Below are positions 51,856-60,500 of a stretch of DNA of 64,000 nucleotides, one piece after another. Source of the DNA: Candidatus Zixiibacteriota bacterium (GTDB lineage Bacteria > Zixibacteria > MSB-5A5 > GN15 > FEB-12); the NCBI GenBank assembly GCA_035380245.1, contig DAOSXA010000002.1, positions 372,001-436,000 of the forward strand, given 5' to 3'. The notes under the pieces were generated by a model. It ran no database searches, was not told the origin of the DNA, and saw only the letters and a list, made by a program, of their open reading frames with translations. Position 1 is the stretch's first letter, and each line of letters starts with the position of its first letter. The translations under genes were made by a program, and so were the position numbers.

Positions 51856-53823
51856 ATGATTCCTCGTAAGTCACATTTATTGTTATGTCTGATCATTATC
51901 GCACTGATGCCTACAATCCTCAGTTGCGGCCACCGTGCCGACCAGTCAACCAGCGATGAACCGGGAACGGTTGCTTCGCTCCTCACGGAAGCAGAATACA
52001 TTCCCGATATCGCCACCTTCCTGCAAATCGGCGGCAACTCTCCGGCCGGTTTAAGCTGGGACGGCAGGGATGTTTATATACGGAATTCAATGTCCGGAGC
52101 AAGCCAGATTTACCGTATTAATGAGCACGGCTGGCCCTACCAGTTAACCACCTTTGAAGACGGTGTCGACTTTTTCGTTCTCTCACACGGCGGGCAACTG
52201 GCTATCGTCGGCGCCTCCGTGGGTGGCAGCGAGCAATCACAGCTTTATCTCATGGATACCCGCACCGGGCGTATAAAGCAAATCACCTTCTTCGAGAAGG
52301 TACAAATTGGTTCGGTGATCTGGACTCCCGACGATAAAGCGATCTACTACCGCTCCAACGAAGAAAATAAACGCGACTTCTTCATCTACAAAATGGACAT
52401 CATATCCGGCGAATCCAATCTGGTTTTCAGCGATACCACACTAGGCAGCGGCTACAACTACGTAGTGGACCTTTCGCAGGATGGAACCAGAATGATCCTG
52501 GGCAAGGCCCTTGGCAACTTCAAGAATCACCTCTTCCTGCTCGATCTCACCTCCGGCGAATACGAACAAATCACTCATGGTGACGACAGTGTTACTTATT
52601 ACGGTGCGGTTATCCTTCCGGACGACGAGACAATCTGGCTGACTTGTAACGATAACGAAGACGGCATGCACCGCCTCGCCACGATGAAGCTCGGTGAAGA
52701 GAATATCCACTGGGTGGATGAATCCTGGAACGAGCCCAAATGGGAAGTGGAATCGTTCGGATTTTCTCGCGATTTCAAATACCTCCTCGTGACCTGGAAC
52801 ATGGACGGATATGTCAAACCCAAGCTGATCGAATTCGAGACTCGTAAAGAACTCCCGACACCCGATCTTGAAGGCATATTCAGCGGCGGCTATATGGATC
52901 GGCACGGCGATGTTGTCTTTTCTTATTCGGGACCGACCTACGCCCCCGATGTCTGGCGCTGGAATCCATTTTCGAAAGAACTCACACAGTTGACCTATTC
53001 CATCTACGCCGGAATCGATCGCACGATATTCACCGATCCGGAGTTGATTCATTATAAGAGCTTTGATGAACTCGAAATCCCGGCGTTCCTTTATTTACCG
53101 CCGAATTATAAAAAGGGTTCACCGATCCCGTTCATCGTCAATGCGCACGGTGGTCCGGAAGGCCAATACCAGCCATATTTCCAGCGCAACATTCAGTATT
53201 TCCTGCTTAACGGTTATGGCATTTTCGCCCCCAATCCACGCGGTTCTTCGGGCTACGGCAAGGAATACATGAACCTTGACAATTATAAGCTGCGCAAGAA
53301 CTCTCTTAAGGACTACAAAGCCGGAGTTGACTGGCTCATTAAGAACGGCTACACCAAACAGGGGATGATCGGCATTCGAGGCGGATCCTACGGCGGTTAT
53401 GTCGTAGCCGGTATGATTACCGAATATCCGAAACTATTCAATGCCGCGGTCGATGATGTCGGAATCGTTAATTTCGAAACATTTCTCGAAAACACCAGTG
53501 ATTATCGACGGGCGCTGCGCGAAGCCGAATACGGCCCCTTGACCGATCGAGAATTCCTGCGTTCCATTTCCCCTATTCACAAGGCACACCTGATTGAGAC
53601 ACCGCTGCTCGTCATACACGGCACCAACGATCCCCGCGTCCCGATCGGTGAGGCTCGCCAGATCATCGCCGCCATCCAAAAACGCGGCGGCGAAGTCGAT
53701 TCTCTGATTTTCCAAAACGAGGGACACGGCACCGGCAAACGCGACAATACTATTATTGAATACCGGAAACAGGTAGAGTTCTTTGACAAGTACCTGAAAG
53801 ACGGTAAAACCGTTAAAGATTGA
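51856..53823 (+). CDS. S9-family serine peptidase lipoprotein (prolyl oligopeptidase type)
   Basis: A 655-residue lipoprotein with lipobox TILSC (Cys near 23). The N-terminal half is a seven-bladed beta-propeller (TolB/DPP-like). The C-terminal alpha/beta-hydrolase domain has the nucleophile Ser511 in RGGSYGGY, Asp592 in GTNDPRVP and His624 in EGHGTG. It is an exported peptidase that trims short peptides, often prolyl or acylaminoacyl types. The start at 51856 is chosen for the AGGAGG and the signal peptide. A terminator lies just beyond. Confidence 0.95.
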   Translation: MIPRKSHLLLCLIIIALMPTILSCGHRADQSTSDEPGTVASLLTEAEYIPDIATFLQIGGNSPAGLSWDGRDVYIRNSMSGASQIYRINEHGWPYQLTTFEDGVDFFVLSHGGQLAIVGASVGGSEQSQLYLMDTRTGRIKQITFFEKVQIGSVIWTPDDKAIYYRSNEENKRDFFIYKMDIISGESNLVFSDTTLGSGYNYVVDLSQDGTRMILGKALGNFKNHLFLLDLTSGEYEQITHGDDSVTYYGAVILPDDETIWLTCNDNEDGMHRLATMKLGEENIHWVDESWNEPKWEVESFGFSRDFKYLLVTWNMDGYVKPKLIEFETRKELPTPDLEGIFSGGYMDRHGDVVFSYSGPTYAPDVWRWNPFSKELTQLTYSIYAGIDRTIFTDPELIHYKSFDELEIPAFLYLPPNYKKGSPIPFIVNAHGGPEGQYQPYFQRNIQYFLLNGYGIFAPNPRGSSGYGKEYMNLDNYKLRKNSLKDYKAGVDWLIKNGYTKQGMIGIRGGSYGGYVVAGMITEYPKLFNAAVDDVGIVNFETFLENTSDYRRALREAEYGPLTDREFLRSISPIHKAHLIETPLLVIHGTNDPRVPIGEARQIIAAIQKRGGEVDSLIFQNEGHGTGKRDNTIIEYRKQVEFFDKYLKDGKTVKD

Positions 53824-53844
53824 TTATCATCGAAGAGAACATTC

Positions 53845-53876
53845 AGGCGGGAGCCGTAATCGGCTTCCGCCTTTTT
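53845..53876 (+). terminator. Terminator of the S9 peptidase gene
   Basis: An 11-bp stem GGCGGGAGCCG/CGGCTTCCGCC with one mismatch and a TAAT loop, followed by five T residues, 22 bp past the stop. Confidence 0.88.
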
Positions 53877-54059
53877 CCTGGCAATATGACCCTCCCAACT
53901 ACCCTCAGGCGGGTCTTCTTAACACAGTTATTTTTCGTCACGGCTAGATAAGCGAACTTCACGGTCAACCTCCGCCACTGGCTTTAGCCGCGATCTTTCC
54001 GATATATTAAATAGGGACATTTTCGATCCGCTGATGCGGATTGTAAAAGGAGGACTTAT

Positions 54060-54404
54060 ATGCAAAACTCTCGCAGCCGTCGTCGCCGGCACCCTTTGAC
54101 CTATTTCCCGGTAACGGACGTACAGTCCGGTGAGGTTCTGGGACGGGTGGTAGATTTCACCACCGAAGGTTTCCGGCTGTTGTGCAATGAGGTTATTGAC
54201 CCGGACCGAAGATTTGATCTGAGAATGGAATTGCCCATATCAGTGCAGGGAGCTTCGGAAGTAGTCTGCCGGGCTCAATCAATCTGGTGCGGGCGGGATA
54301 TCAACCCGGAATACTTCGCAGCCGGATTCGCCATAGAACCGTTGTCGCTGCCGGATCGTCGCCGTTTGGAGCATTTACAACTCTGCCATTGCTTTCAGGA
54401 CTGA
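54060..54404 (+). CDS. PilZ-domain protein
   Basis: A 114-residue single-domain protein. RSRRRRHPLTYFP at the N terminus and DFTTEGFRLLC give the R-x3-R and D/N-x-S/T-x-x-G motifs of the cyclic-di-GMP-binding PilZ domain. The second motif here has DFTTEG rather than DxSxxG, a mild variant. It stands alone on the plus strand; partners cannot be told. AGGAGG lies about 8 bases before the ATG. Confidence 0.82.
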   Translation: MQNSRSRRRRHPLTYFPVTDVQSGEVLGRVVDFTTEGFRLLCNEVIDPDRRFDLRMELPISVQGASEVVCRAQSIWCGRDINPEYFAAGFAIEPLSLPDRRRLEHLQLCHCFQD

Positions 54405-54463
54405 GAAGCTCTTCTCTGCGATATTCGTACGGTCGCATTCATACCGAAATACATCAAAATATA

Positions 54464-54490
54464 AAGGCCGAGCTTATTATGCCCGGCCTT
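54464..54490 (-). terminator. Terminator of the SPOR lipoprotein gene
   Basis: A 7-bp stem AAGGCCG/CGGCCTT (54464-54470 with 54484-54490) with a 13-base loop. On the minus strand it is followed by T-rich sequence (TATATTTTG). Moderate strength. Confidence 0.65.
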
Positions 54491-54542
54491 GACATGTATC
54501 TTTTTGACTTCAGAAGTTATTACTTCTTACCGAGACTTCCGA

Positions 54543-55016
54543 TTACTCACCCAAATTGCCTACCCACGCCGGTACTGAGTACTTATCGATAACTTCTTCC
54601 TGAAGTGCTTTCGCCTGAGAATAACCGTCGAACTTGCCCAGACGCACCCGATAATACGTCTGGCCATCCAACATAAATGTGGTCACAAACGCTTCATACC
54701 CACGGCTCGTGTACTTCTTCTTCAGGTATTGAGCATAAGTCATGTCTTCGCACGAGGCTACCTGAACGGTATAACCGGTTCCGGTAACGATATCGGCCTG
54801 ATAGGTCGTTTCCTCTTCCGGAGTTGCGGAATAGTCCATAGCCGGTTTGGGGCTGGTCGTATCGGAAACCACCTCCTGAACCGGAGTGGTATCAACCGGT
54901 TGTTCCTGAGCCATCATTTCTTGCTCAAGTTTCTCGGCTTCTTCCTTTTTATCGGCGCAGGCCAATGTCAGGGCAAGCAACGCAAAGACGACTATTATTG
55001 TCTTCCAGAAATACAT
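54543..55016 (-). CDS. SPOR-domain lipoprotein
   Basis: A 157-residue lipoprotein with lipobox LTLAC (Cys near 20), a Glu/Pro/Thr-rich linker (25-80) and a C-terminal SPOR domain (about 82-157, GYTVQVASCEDMTYAQYLKKKY). SPOR domains bind denuded glycan strands of peptidoglycan at the division site, so the protein probably localises to septal cell wall. GGAGGTTGA precedes the ATG. It is a single gene between two plus-strand genes. Confidence 0.9.
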   Translation of the reverse strand: MYFWKTIIVVFALLALTLACADKKEEAEKLEQEMMAQEQPVDTTPVQEVVSDTTSPKPAMDYSATPEEETTYQADIVTGTGYTVQVASCEDMTYAQYLKKKYTSRGYEAFVTTFMLDGQTYYRVRLGKFDGYSQAKALQEEVIDKYSVPAWVGNLGE

Positions 55017-55214
55017 TCAACCTCCAAGCTCGCTGTCTCCACGCCCTCCGGAGTCACACACCGTGCCGACGGGAGAATCCAACCATAACTCTTTGTGTTT
55101 TTATAACCGAACCGGCGATAAAGTGTCAACATAAAATCTACCGAACCTTATCCGAACAAAAACGTTGAAAAGCTGCGAATGATTGCGTACAATGCGGCTT
55201 TACGAGGAGCACCT

Positions 55215-56201
55215 ATGGCAATGTACGAGAATGTCTTGGATCTGGTTGGTCATACCCCCCTGGTTCGACTGAGAACAGGCATACCTGAAAACGGTCCCCG
55301 GGCTTATGTGAAACTGGAATTTTACAACCCTACCGGTTCGGTTAAAGATCGCATGACTGCTTATGTTTTGCAAAAAGCTGTCCGGGAAGGTAAAATCAAA
55401 CCGGGCGATACCGTCATCGACAATACCTCGGGTAACACCGGTTCGGCCCTGGCGATGGCCGCCAGCGTGCTCGGGGTACACGCGATAGTCACGACACCGA
55501 TTAAAACCTCCAAAGAAAAAATAGATCTGATGAGATCATTCGGCGCCGAGGTCATCGTTACCCCGGAAGCGCCACACGATGATCCGCACAGTTTCTATGC
55601 CGTCGCACGCCGTATGGCTCGTGAGCACGGCTATTTTGATCTGGATCAATACGACAGTCAGGATAACGTTGAAGCACATTACTATCTTACCGGCCCGGAA
55701 TTATGGAACGACACCGGCGGTAAGATCACTCACTTCGTATGCGGTATCGGTACCGGCGGTACTTTTTCAGGCGCGGCGCGATATCTCAAAGAGCAAAATC
55801 CTGAGGTGGTGGCCGTAGCGGTAGACCCTGAAGGATCGGTATTCGCCGGGATGTATCACGGCGATACGAATCCACCGTCGGAACCGTATAAAATAGAAGG
55901 AATCGGTTCCGATGTCCCGACTAAGGCTATGCACATGAAATATGTAGATCGCCTGATCACGGTTTCGGATGCGGATGCTTTCAATCGTGCTCGACGCATT
56001 AGCAGTGAAGAGGGAATCTCCGGTGGCGGATCTTCGGGAGCCGTAGCCTGCGCTATGGAACAGATTGCGGCAGAAGTCGGACCGGAAGCGCTTATTATCG
56101 GGATATTCGCAGACGGAGGTATTAAATACCTCAGCAAATGCTATAATGACGAATGGATGAGAGAAATGGGTTTTCTGCCCCAAGAGGAGTTTAGCAAGTG
56201 A
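55215..56201 (+). CDS. PLP-dependent cysteine synthase/cystathionine beta-synthase family enzyme
   Basis: Fold type II PLP enzyme of 328 residues. The PLP Lys44 lies in GSVKDR. NTSGNTGSALAM is the substrate-binding loop, GIGTGGTFSG binds the phosphate of PLP, and GGGSSGA lies late in the fold. It most likely makes cysteine from O-acetylserine and sulfide, or a related beta-replacement product. The start at 55215 is chosen because GAGGAGC lies just upstream; longer in-frame starts lack homology. Its stop overlaps the GTG start of the next gene (GTGA), so a DUF1573 protein is translationally coupled to it. Confidence 0.92.
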   Translation: MAMYENVLDLVGHTPLVRLRTGIPENGPRAYVKLEFYNPTGSVKDRMTAYVLQKAVREGKIKPGDTVIDNTSGNTGSALAMAASVLGVHAIVTTPIKTSKEKIDLMRSFGAEVIVTPEAPHDDPHSFYAVARRMAREHGYFDLDQYDSQDNVEAHYYLTGPELWNDTGGKITHFVCGIGTGGTFSGAARYLKEQNPEVVAVAVDPEGSVFAGMYHGDTNPPSEPYKIEGIGSDVPTKAMHMKYVDRLITVSDADAFNRARRISSEEGISGGGSSGAVACAMEQIAAEVGPEALIIGIFADGGIKYLSKCYNDEWMREMGFLPQEEFSK

Positions 56202-56899
56202 GCGGAATCAGACAGAGAGCCGTTGGGGCCGCAATGATCCTGCTGATGACAGCAGCCACGTTAACGGCTCAAGACGCCGGTCGCCTGACCTATAGTGAGC
56301 AGGTATTTGATTTTGGCCATGTAGCCATTGAATTTCGAATTTTCCGCACCTATTCGCTGGTTAACGAAACCGATAAAGAAATCCGAATCACGAGTGTCGA
56401 TGCTTCATGCGATTGCTCCGCAGTAGGATTATCCGATTCAACCGTAGCACCGGGTGATACCGTCTACTTCTATCTGGATTTTAATACCCGAGATGCTTAC
56501 GGACCGGTAACCAGGTCATTTACGGTATTTCTTGACAATGCCCCCCGCCCTGAGTTCAAGTTCTACTACGTAAGCGATATCGGCGTTTGGCTTAAAGGCA
56601 TCAAACCGGATCCGGTGTCGGTCTTCTTTCTCCCCGGTCGTACAGAGCAGGAGGTTGTCATAGCCAATCCGCTTTACCAAAAATTGTCAGTTCAGTTGAC
56701 CGAACAAGCATCGGATTTCTTCGATGTGGATATTACCAAAGATGTTGCAAAACGGGGTGAGAACCTCAGGATAAAGGTGTATCCACAAGCGGATCTGAAA
56801 CCCGGGACACACTACAGCAGCTTCACCTTGTCGGTTTCCGGTGAAGGTCTGCAAAAGCCGGTTCCCCTGACTATTCCCGTGAAAATAGTTAAGTACTGA
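56198..56899 (+). CDS. DUF1573 exported protein with C-D-C motif
   Basis: A 233-residue protein with a signal peptide (about 1-24, ending LTA). DUF1573 features are FDFGHVAIE, then exactly 30 residues later C-D-C-S, then PGDT. A second beta domain follows. The GTG start overlaps the TGA of the cysteine-synthase-like gene by four bases and GAGGAG lies upstream, so co-translation is clear. It is the third copy of this motif series in the window. Function unknown. Confidence 0.88.
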   Translation: MSGIRQRAVGAAMILLMTAATLTAQDAGRLTYSEQVFDFGHVAIEFRIFRTYSLVNETDKEIRITSVDASCDCSAVGLSDSTVAPGDTVYFYLDFNTRDAYGPVTRSFTVFLDNAPRPEFKFYYVSDIGVWLKGIKPDPVSVFFLPGRTEQEVVIANPLYQKLSVQLTEQASDFFDVDITKDVAKRGENLRIKVYPQADLKPGTHYSSFTLSVSGEGLQKPVPLTIPVKIVKY

Positions 56900-56976
56900 T
56901 CAACTTTCGCGCAGATCTGCCGATAAGATAAAAAGCTTGACAAGACAATACTTGTTAGGTTAAGTGAACCGATAAC

Positions 56977-57049
56977 GAGGGTGACTCTCTGCTGTCCCTG
57001 GGTAGTTTCCTAGCCCCCTCTACCCAACCAGACGAGCACCCTCTTTTTT
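56977..57049 (+). ncRNA. Nested hairpin RNA with terminal T run
   Basis: An outer stem GAGGGTG (56977-56983) pairs with CACCCTC (57037-57043), enclosing TGGGTAG (56999-57005) paired with CTACCCA (57020-57026). Six T residues follow at once, so it is a terminator-like, multi-helix RNA. It lies 78 bp past the DUF1573 stop. It may be an unusual 3' terminator or a small RNA; I recognise no known family. Confidence 0.5.
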
Positions 57050-57099
57050 ACCCCCCACAAGACTGCTAACCGATTCACTGAAAATGATATATAAAATGA

Positions 57100-57127
57100 A
57101 AAGGCCACCCCGTCAGGAGTGGCCTTT
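57100..57127 (-). terminator. Terminator of the ferredoxin gene
   Basis: A perfect 9-bp stem AAAGGCCAC/GTGGCCTTT with a 10-base loop; on the minus strand it ends in TTTTCATTTTAT. It is 20 bp past the ferredoxin stop. Confidence 0.88.
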
Positions 57128-57147
57128 ATTATCATTTTCGACTGTTC

Positions 57148-57336
57148 TTAGTCGGCTTTCTCAATGCAATCTACCGGGCAAACTTCCTGGCAGTGTGAAC
57201 CATTCGGCTGATCCTCACACTCGTTGCAGGTATCCGGGTTGATCGTATAGATGTCGCCTTCTTCGATAGAAGAAGTCGGGCACTCCGGCAGACAAAGTCC
57301 GCAGGCTGTGCATTCATCGGTAATCTTCATCGCCAT
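57148..57336 (-). CDS. 2[4Fe-4S] ferredoxin
   Basis: A 62-residue electron carrier. Cluster one is CTACGLCLPECP (C-x2-C-x2-C-x3-C-P). Cluster two is CNEC, eight residues, then CQEVCP. The long insertion between the second and third Cys of the second motif marks the Allochromatium-type low-potential subgroup. GAGGAG precedes the ATG. It is a single gene with its own terminator, so its redox partner is not evident here. Confidence 0.95.
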   Translation of the reverse strand: MAMKITDECTACGLCLPECPTSSIEEGDIYTINPDTCNECEDQPNGSHCQEVCPVDCIEKAD

Positions 57337-57500
57337 GTTATTGTCTCCTCAATATAACGGTTATCACATCCGTTTGGTTTGCCAATATATACGTTTGAAC
57401 TAATTGCACAAGAGAATAATTATCTCAAAACAGATTCCAATCATGCGAGATAACCCTCTACCCGATCATCACTTAAAAGGCAAACCAGTTCGGTTTTTTC

Positions 57501-57535
57501 ACCCGGCCGCCTTATGAAGGATAAGGCAGCCGGGT
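57501..57535. other. Long hairpin after the giant dockerin gene
   Basis: Two stacked 7-bp stems, ACCCGGC/GCCGGGT and GCCTTAT/ATAAGGC, separated by one mismatch, with a GAAGG loop, lie 34 bp past the stop of the 1540-residue gene. Neither side has a proper T run for its strand, so it may stabilise the mRNA 3' end rather than terminate it. Confidence 0.45.
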
Positions 57536-57568
57536 TTGAGGTATTGAGGAACAATCCCTGGTCAGGTG

Positions 57569-60500
57569 CTACGGACACGGAACAGGAGCCGGTCCATTCT
57601 GGAACATGTAGGATACCAGCCAGACCAGGTCACTTATATCAGGCACGTCGCTCCCCGCCGAGCCGTTAATGTTAGCTTCAGCCATACAGGGCGGCGGCGG
57701 ACCTCCCTGGAACATATAGGTCACCAGGTAAACCAGATCGGCTATATCGGGGCCGCTCCCACTATGGTTAATATCACCACGGATTTGACAGCAGTCCGGT
57801 GGTTCGATAATGGTGGATATGATATCGGCGCGGACACCATCGACGTGATAGGCAACAACTGTCCCGGAGTCGACGCCATCGATCCATTCCAGATCAATCC
57901 AGTCGCACGAATCGATATATCCGTTACCGTTGTCTATCCAGCCGACGATCGTCATGCGGTTCAACTGGCTCGGATAGACCTGGAACCACCAACTTCCAAT
58001 TGGAGAATTCAGGTAGTTGTACATCGGACTCACTCGCATGTAGTCAAACAGCAGAGTGTCGGTTCCGTCGAACAATTCGATCGTGGTGGTGGCATCCTCG
58101 ATATGCTTCCAGATCGTCGAATCGGTCATATCGATACCGCGCATCATGATCGTGTCGCAATAGTCAAGAATGCCGGTGCCGTTGTCGCGCCACTCCTCGA
58201 TCCGCCAGAGATCGTCGAGATTCGGCCAGAGTTCCTTCCATTCCGAACCGACCGGATCGGAGCCCAACTCCCAATCATTGAGGTTATGGTCGTATTCATC
58301 CCCCACAACCGGAAGCGGAGTGGAAACAACGTCCGTATCGACTCCTGTTACCTGCCAACTTACGGCCGTGCCGGACGGCAGACTCTGCATCAGAATGTTG
58401 TCGCCAACCGCAACCGGACCGGCTCCCGTTCCCGAGGTATAAACCAGGCAGTATTTCTCACAATAGGTCGGATAGACCTCGTGCCAGAACGTACCAATGG
58501 CATCCGTGGCACTCAACGTGTCGATCCGGTCAACATACATAGTTGCCGCCTGCACGGCATTGTACAGAGTCAGCGTGGTCGTTACCCGCTCCACGTGCTC
58601 GATGCTGTGGAAATACGGCGCCGACAGATATGAAAAATCAACCGTATCGCACCAACTCAAAGTTCCGTCACTGTTGTCAATCCAGTTGATGATCGACCAG
58701 TTTTGACAGTAATCCGGCCACAGCTCGTGCCATTGTGTGCCGGTCGGATCACCGCCTGAATATCCGTCCGTATTATGGCGAACCACTCCCAGGGTATGAT
58801 CGGGCGCTGCCGGAATACAAACCGGCGGATTGACACAAGTACACGACACCGGCGCCGGCCCGCCTGAGTACAGGTTGTCGATCAGGTACAAAACATCGCG
58901 GTAGTCGATGCAACAATCACCGTTCACATCGGCGTTGGCCGGTGTCGGCGGAGCCGAACCACCCAGGTAGAGATAGTTAACCAGGAAGGTGATGTCGGAG
59001 ATATCGATCGCGCCACTTCCATTGACATCCCCCGGCATTTGATAATCGCAGGTATCGCACGGATTCGGCATACAACTCGTTCCGGATCCCTGGAAATCGT
59101 GACCGGCATTGACGCAGGTCAGTGAATCGGTTTCATAACAGGCTCCCGTAGTCGGATCACAGCAAGCGCCGGTTTCGGAACCGGAGGAATCGGGACAAAT
59201 GATCACGGCATACTCGATGATCGTATGAATCGTCCCGCCCTGCGGTGGTATCGGATCGATTGATGGATCAAAGGGATTCAGTCCATAAAACACCGGCACA
59301 TTACCCGAGTTGACGGGATAACCGGCCAGTTCCGTAACGAATACCAGGCCGGTCACCGGCTGGCAGGTATTGGTCACTACTTGATAGCGGTCGTGGTAAA
59401 TAGTGCCGTGCGGTCCGGAAATGTAATAAGCATCATTATGAACACTGGAACCGTGCGCTGATCCGGCCGGGGGTTCGCCCTCGTGCATATCGAAATATGG
59501 GTCGCTGATACAGAGGAACGAGTCGGCGATATCGGAACAAGTCCCTGCTACGGTCACATAGTGTCCGCCTATGCGCTCGCAAGATCCCGGCGATATTTCT
59601 TCCCAGAAACCAAGCAGCAGGATTACATCCTGACTGATCAGAACTTCCTCTCGGATCTGGTCGAAACCGAACTCAGGATCAATCGGCATCACCCGGATAT
59701 TGTAACGCCCCGTAAGACCGGTGCTGTCGATCCAGTCCTGGGCTCCTTGCGCCAGATCGAATACATTCGTGCCCGATCCGGAAGTATTGGTCCGGCAATA
59801 GATAGCCAGTGAGTCAACGAACGGAATGACATTATTGGTGTCATGGTCGTCCCAACCACCGGTTGGATCATAACTCACAACCAACGGATAGCCGTCGTTG
59901 GCGGCGGGATTGCCCGGTCCCGGCCAGAACGGACGCGGATCAACCGGACTCGGCTCAAATTTCGAATCGAACCACCAGAGGCAATTAGCCAAAGCGACCG
60001 GTCCGCAATGACTCCATCCACCGTATGTCGGATCGGTCCATGAATTCTGTTTCTGATCGAAATCGGGCATGCCGTTCGGAGCGTAGTCTCCATACGGTGA
60101 TTTGTAATAGTCACAGGTATCGATCACCGTGTCGGGACATATCACGAAAGCATACTCAATAATCGTCCACACCGTTCCGCCGCTCCAGGGAGCCCAGTCG
60201 CGGACGTTGTTCATACCTCCGAAGTTGGTCAACATCGTGGAAGTGGTCGGGTAGTTCAGGACTTCCACCGCCTGGGTGAAACCCGGGAACAAGGTACTGG
60301 TGCAATAGTAAGGATCGTGCTGAATTTGCCCGTGCGGCCCGCTGATGTTGTCGGCATCGTTGTGAATCGTACCGCCGTGGGCCGATCCTGCCGGAGGTTC
60401 GCCTTCTAGCGCATCCATCCACGGATCGGAGATGCAAATCTGAGTTTGGGTCGTGCATACTCCGGCCGTTGTTATATAATGCCAGCCGATCGGATTCAGA

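Noticed and set aside
57501..57535. Classical terminator for the giant dockerin gene
   Set aside because: The stem is strong, but the minus strand continues with GTGAAAAAAC rather than a T run.
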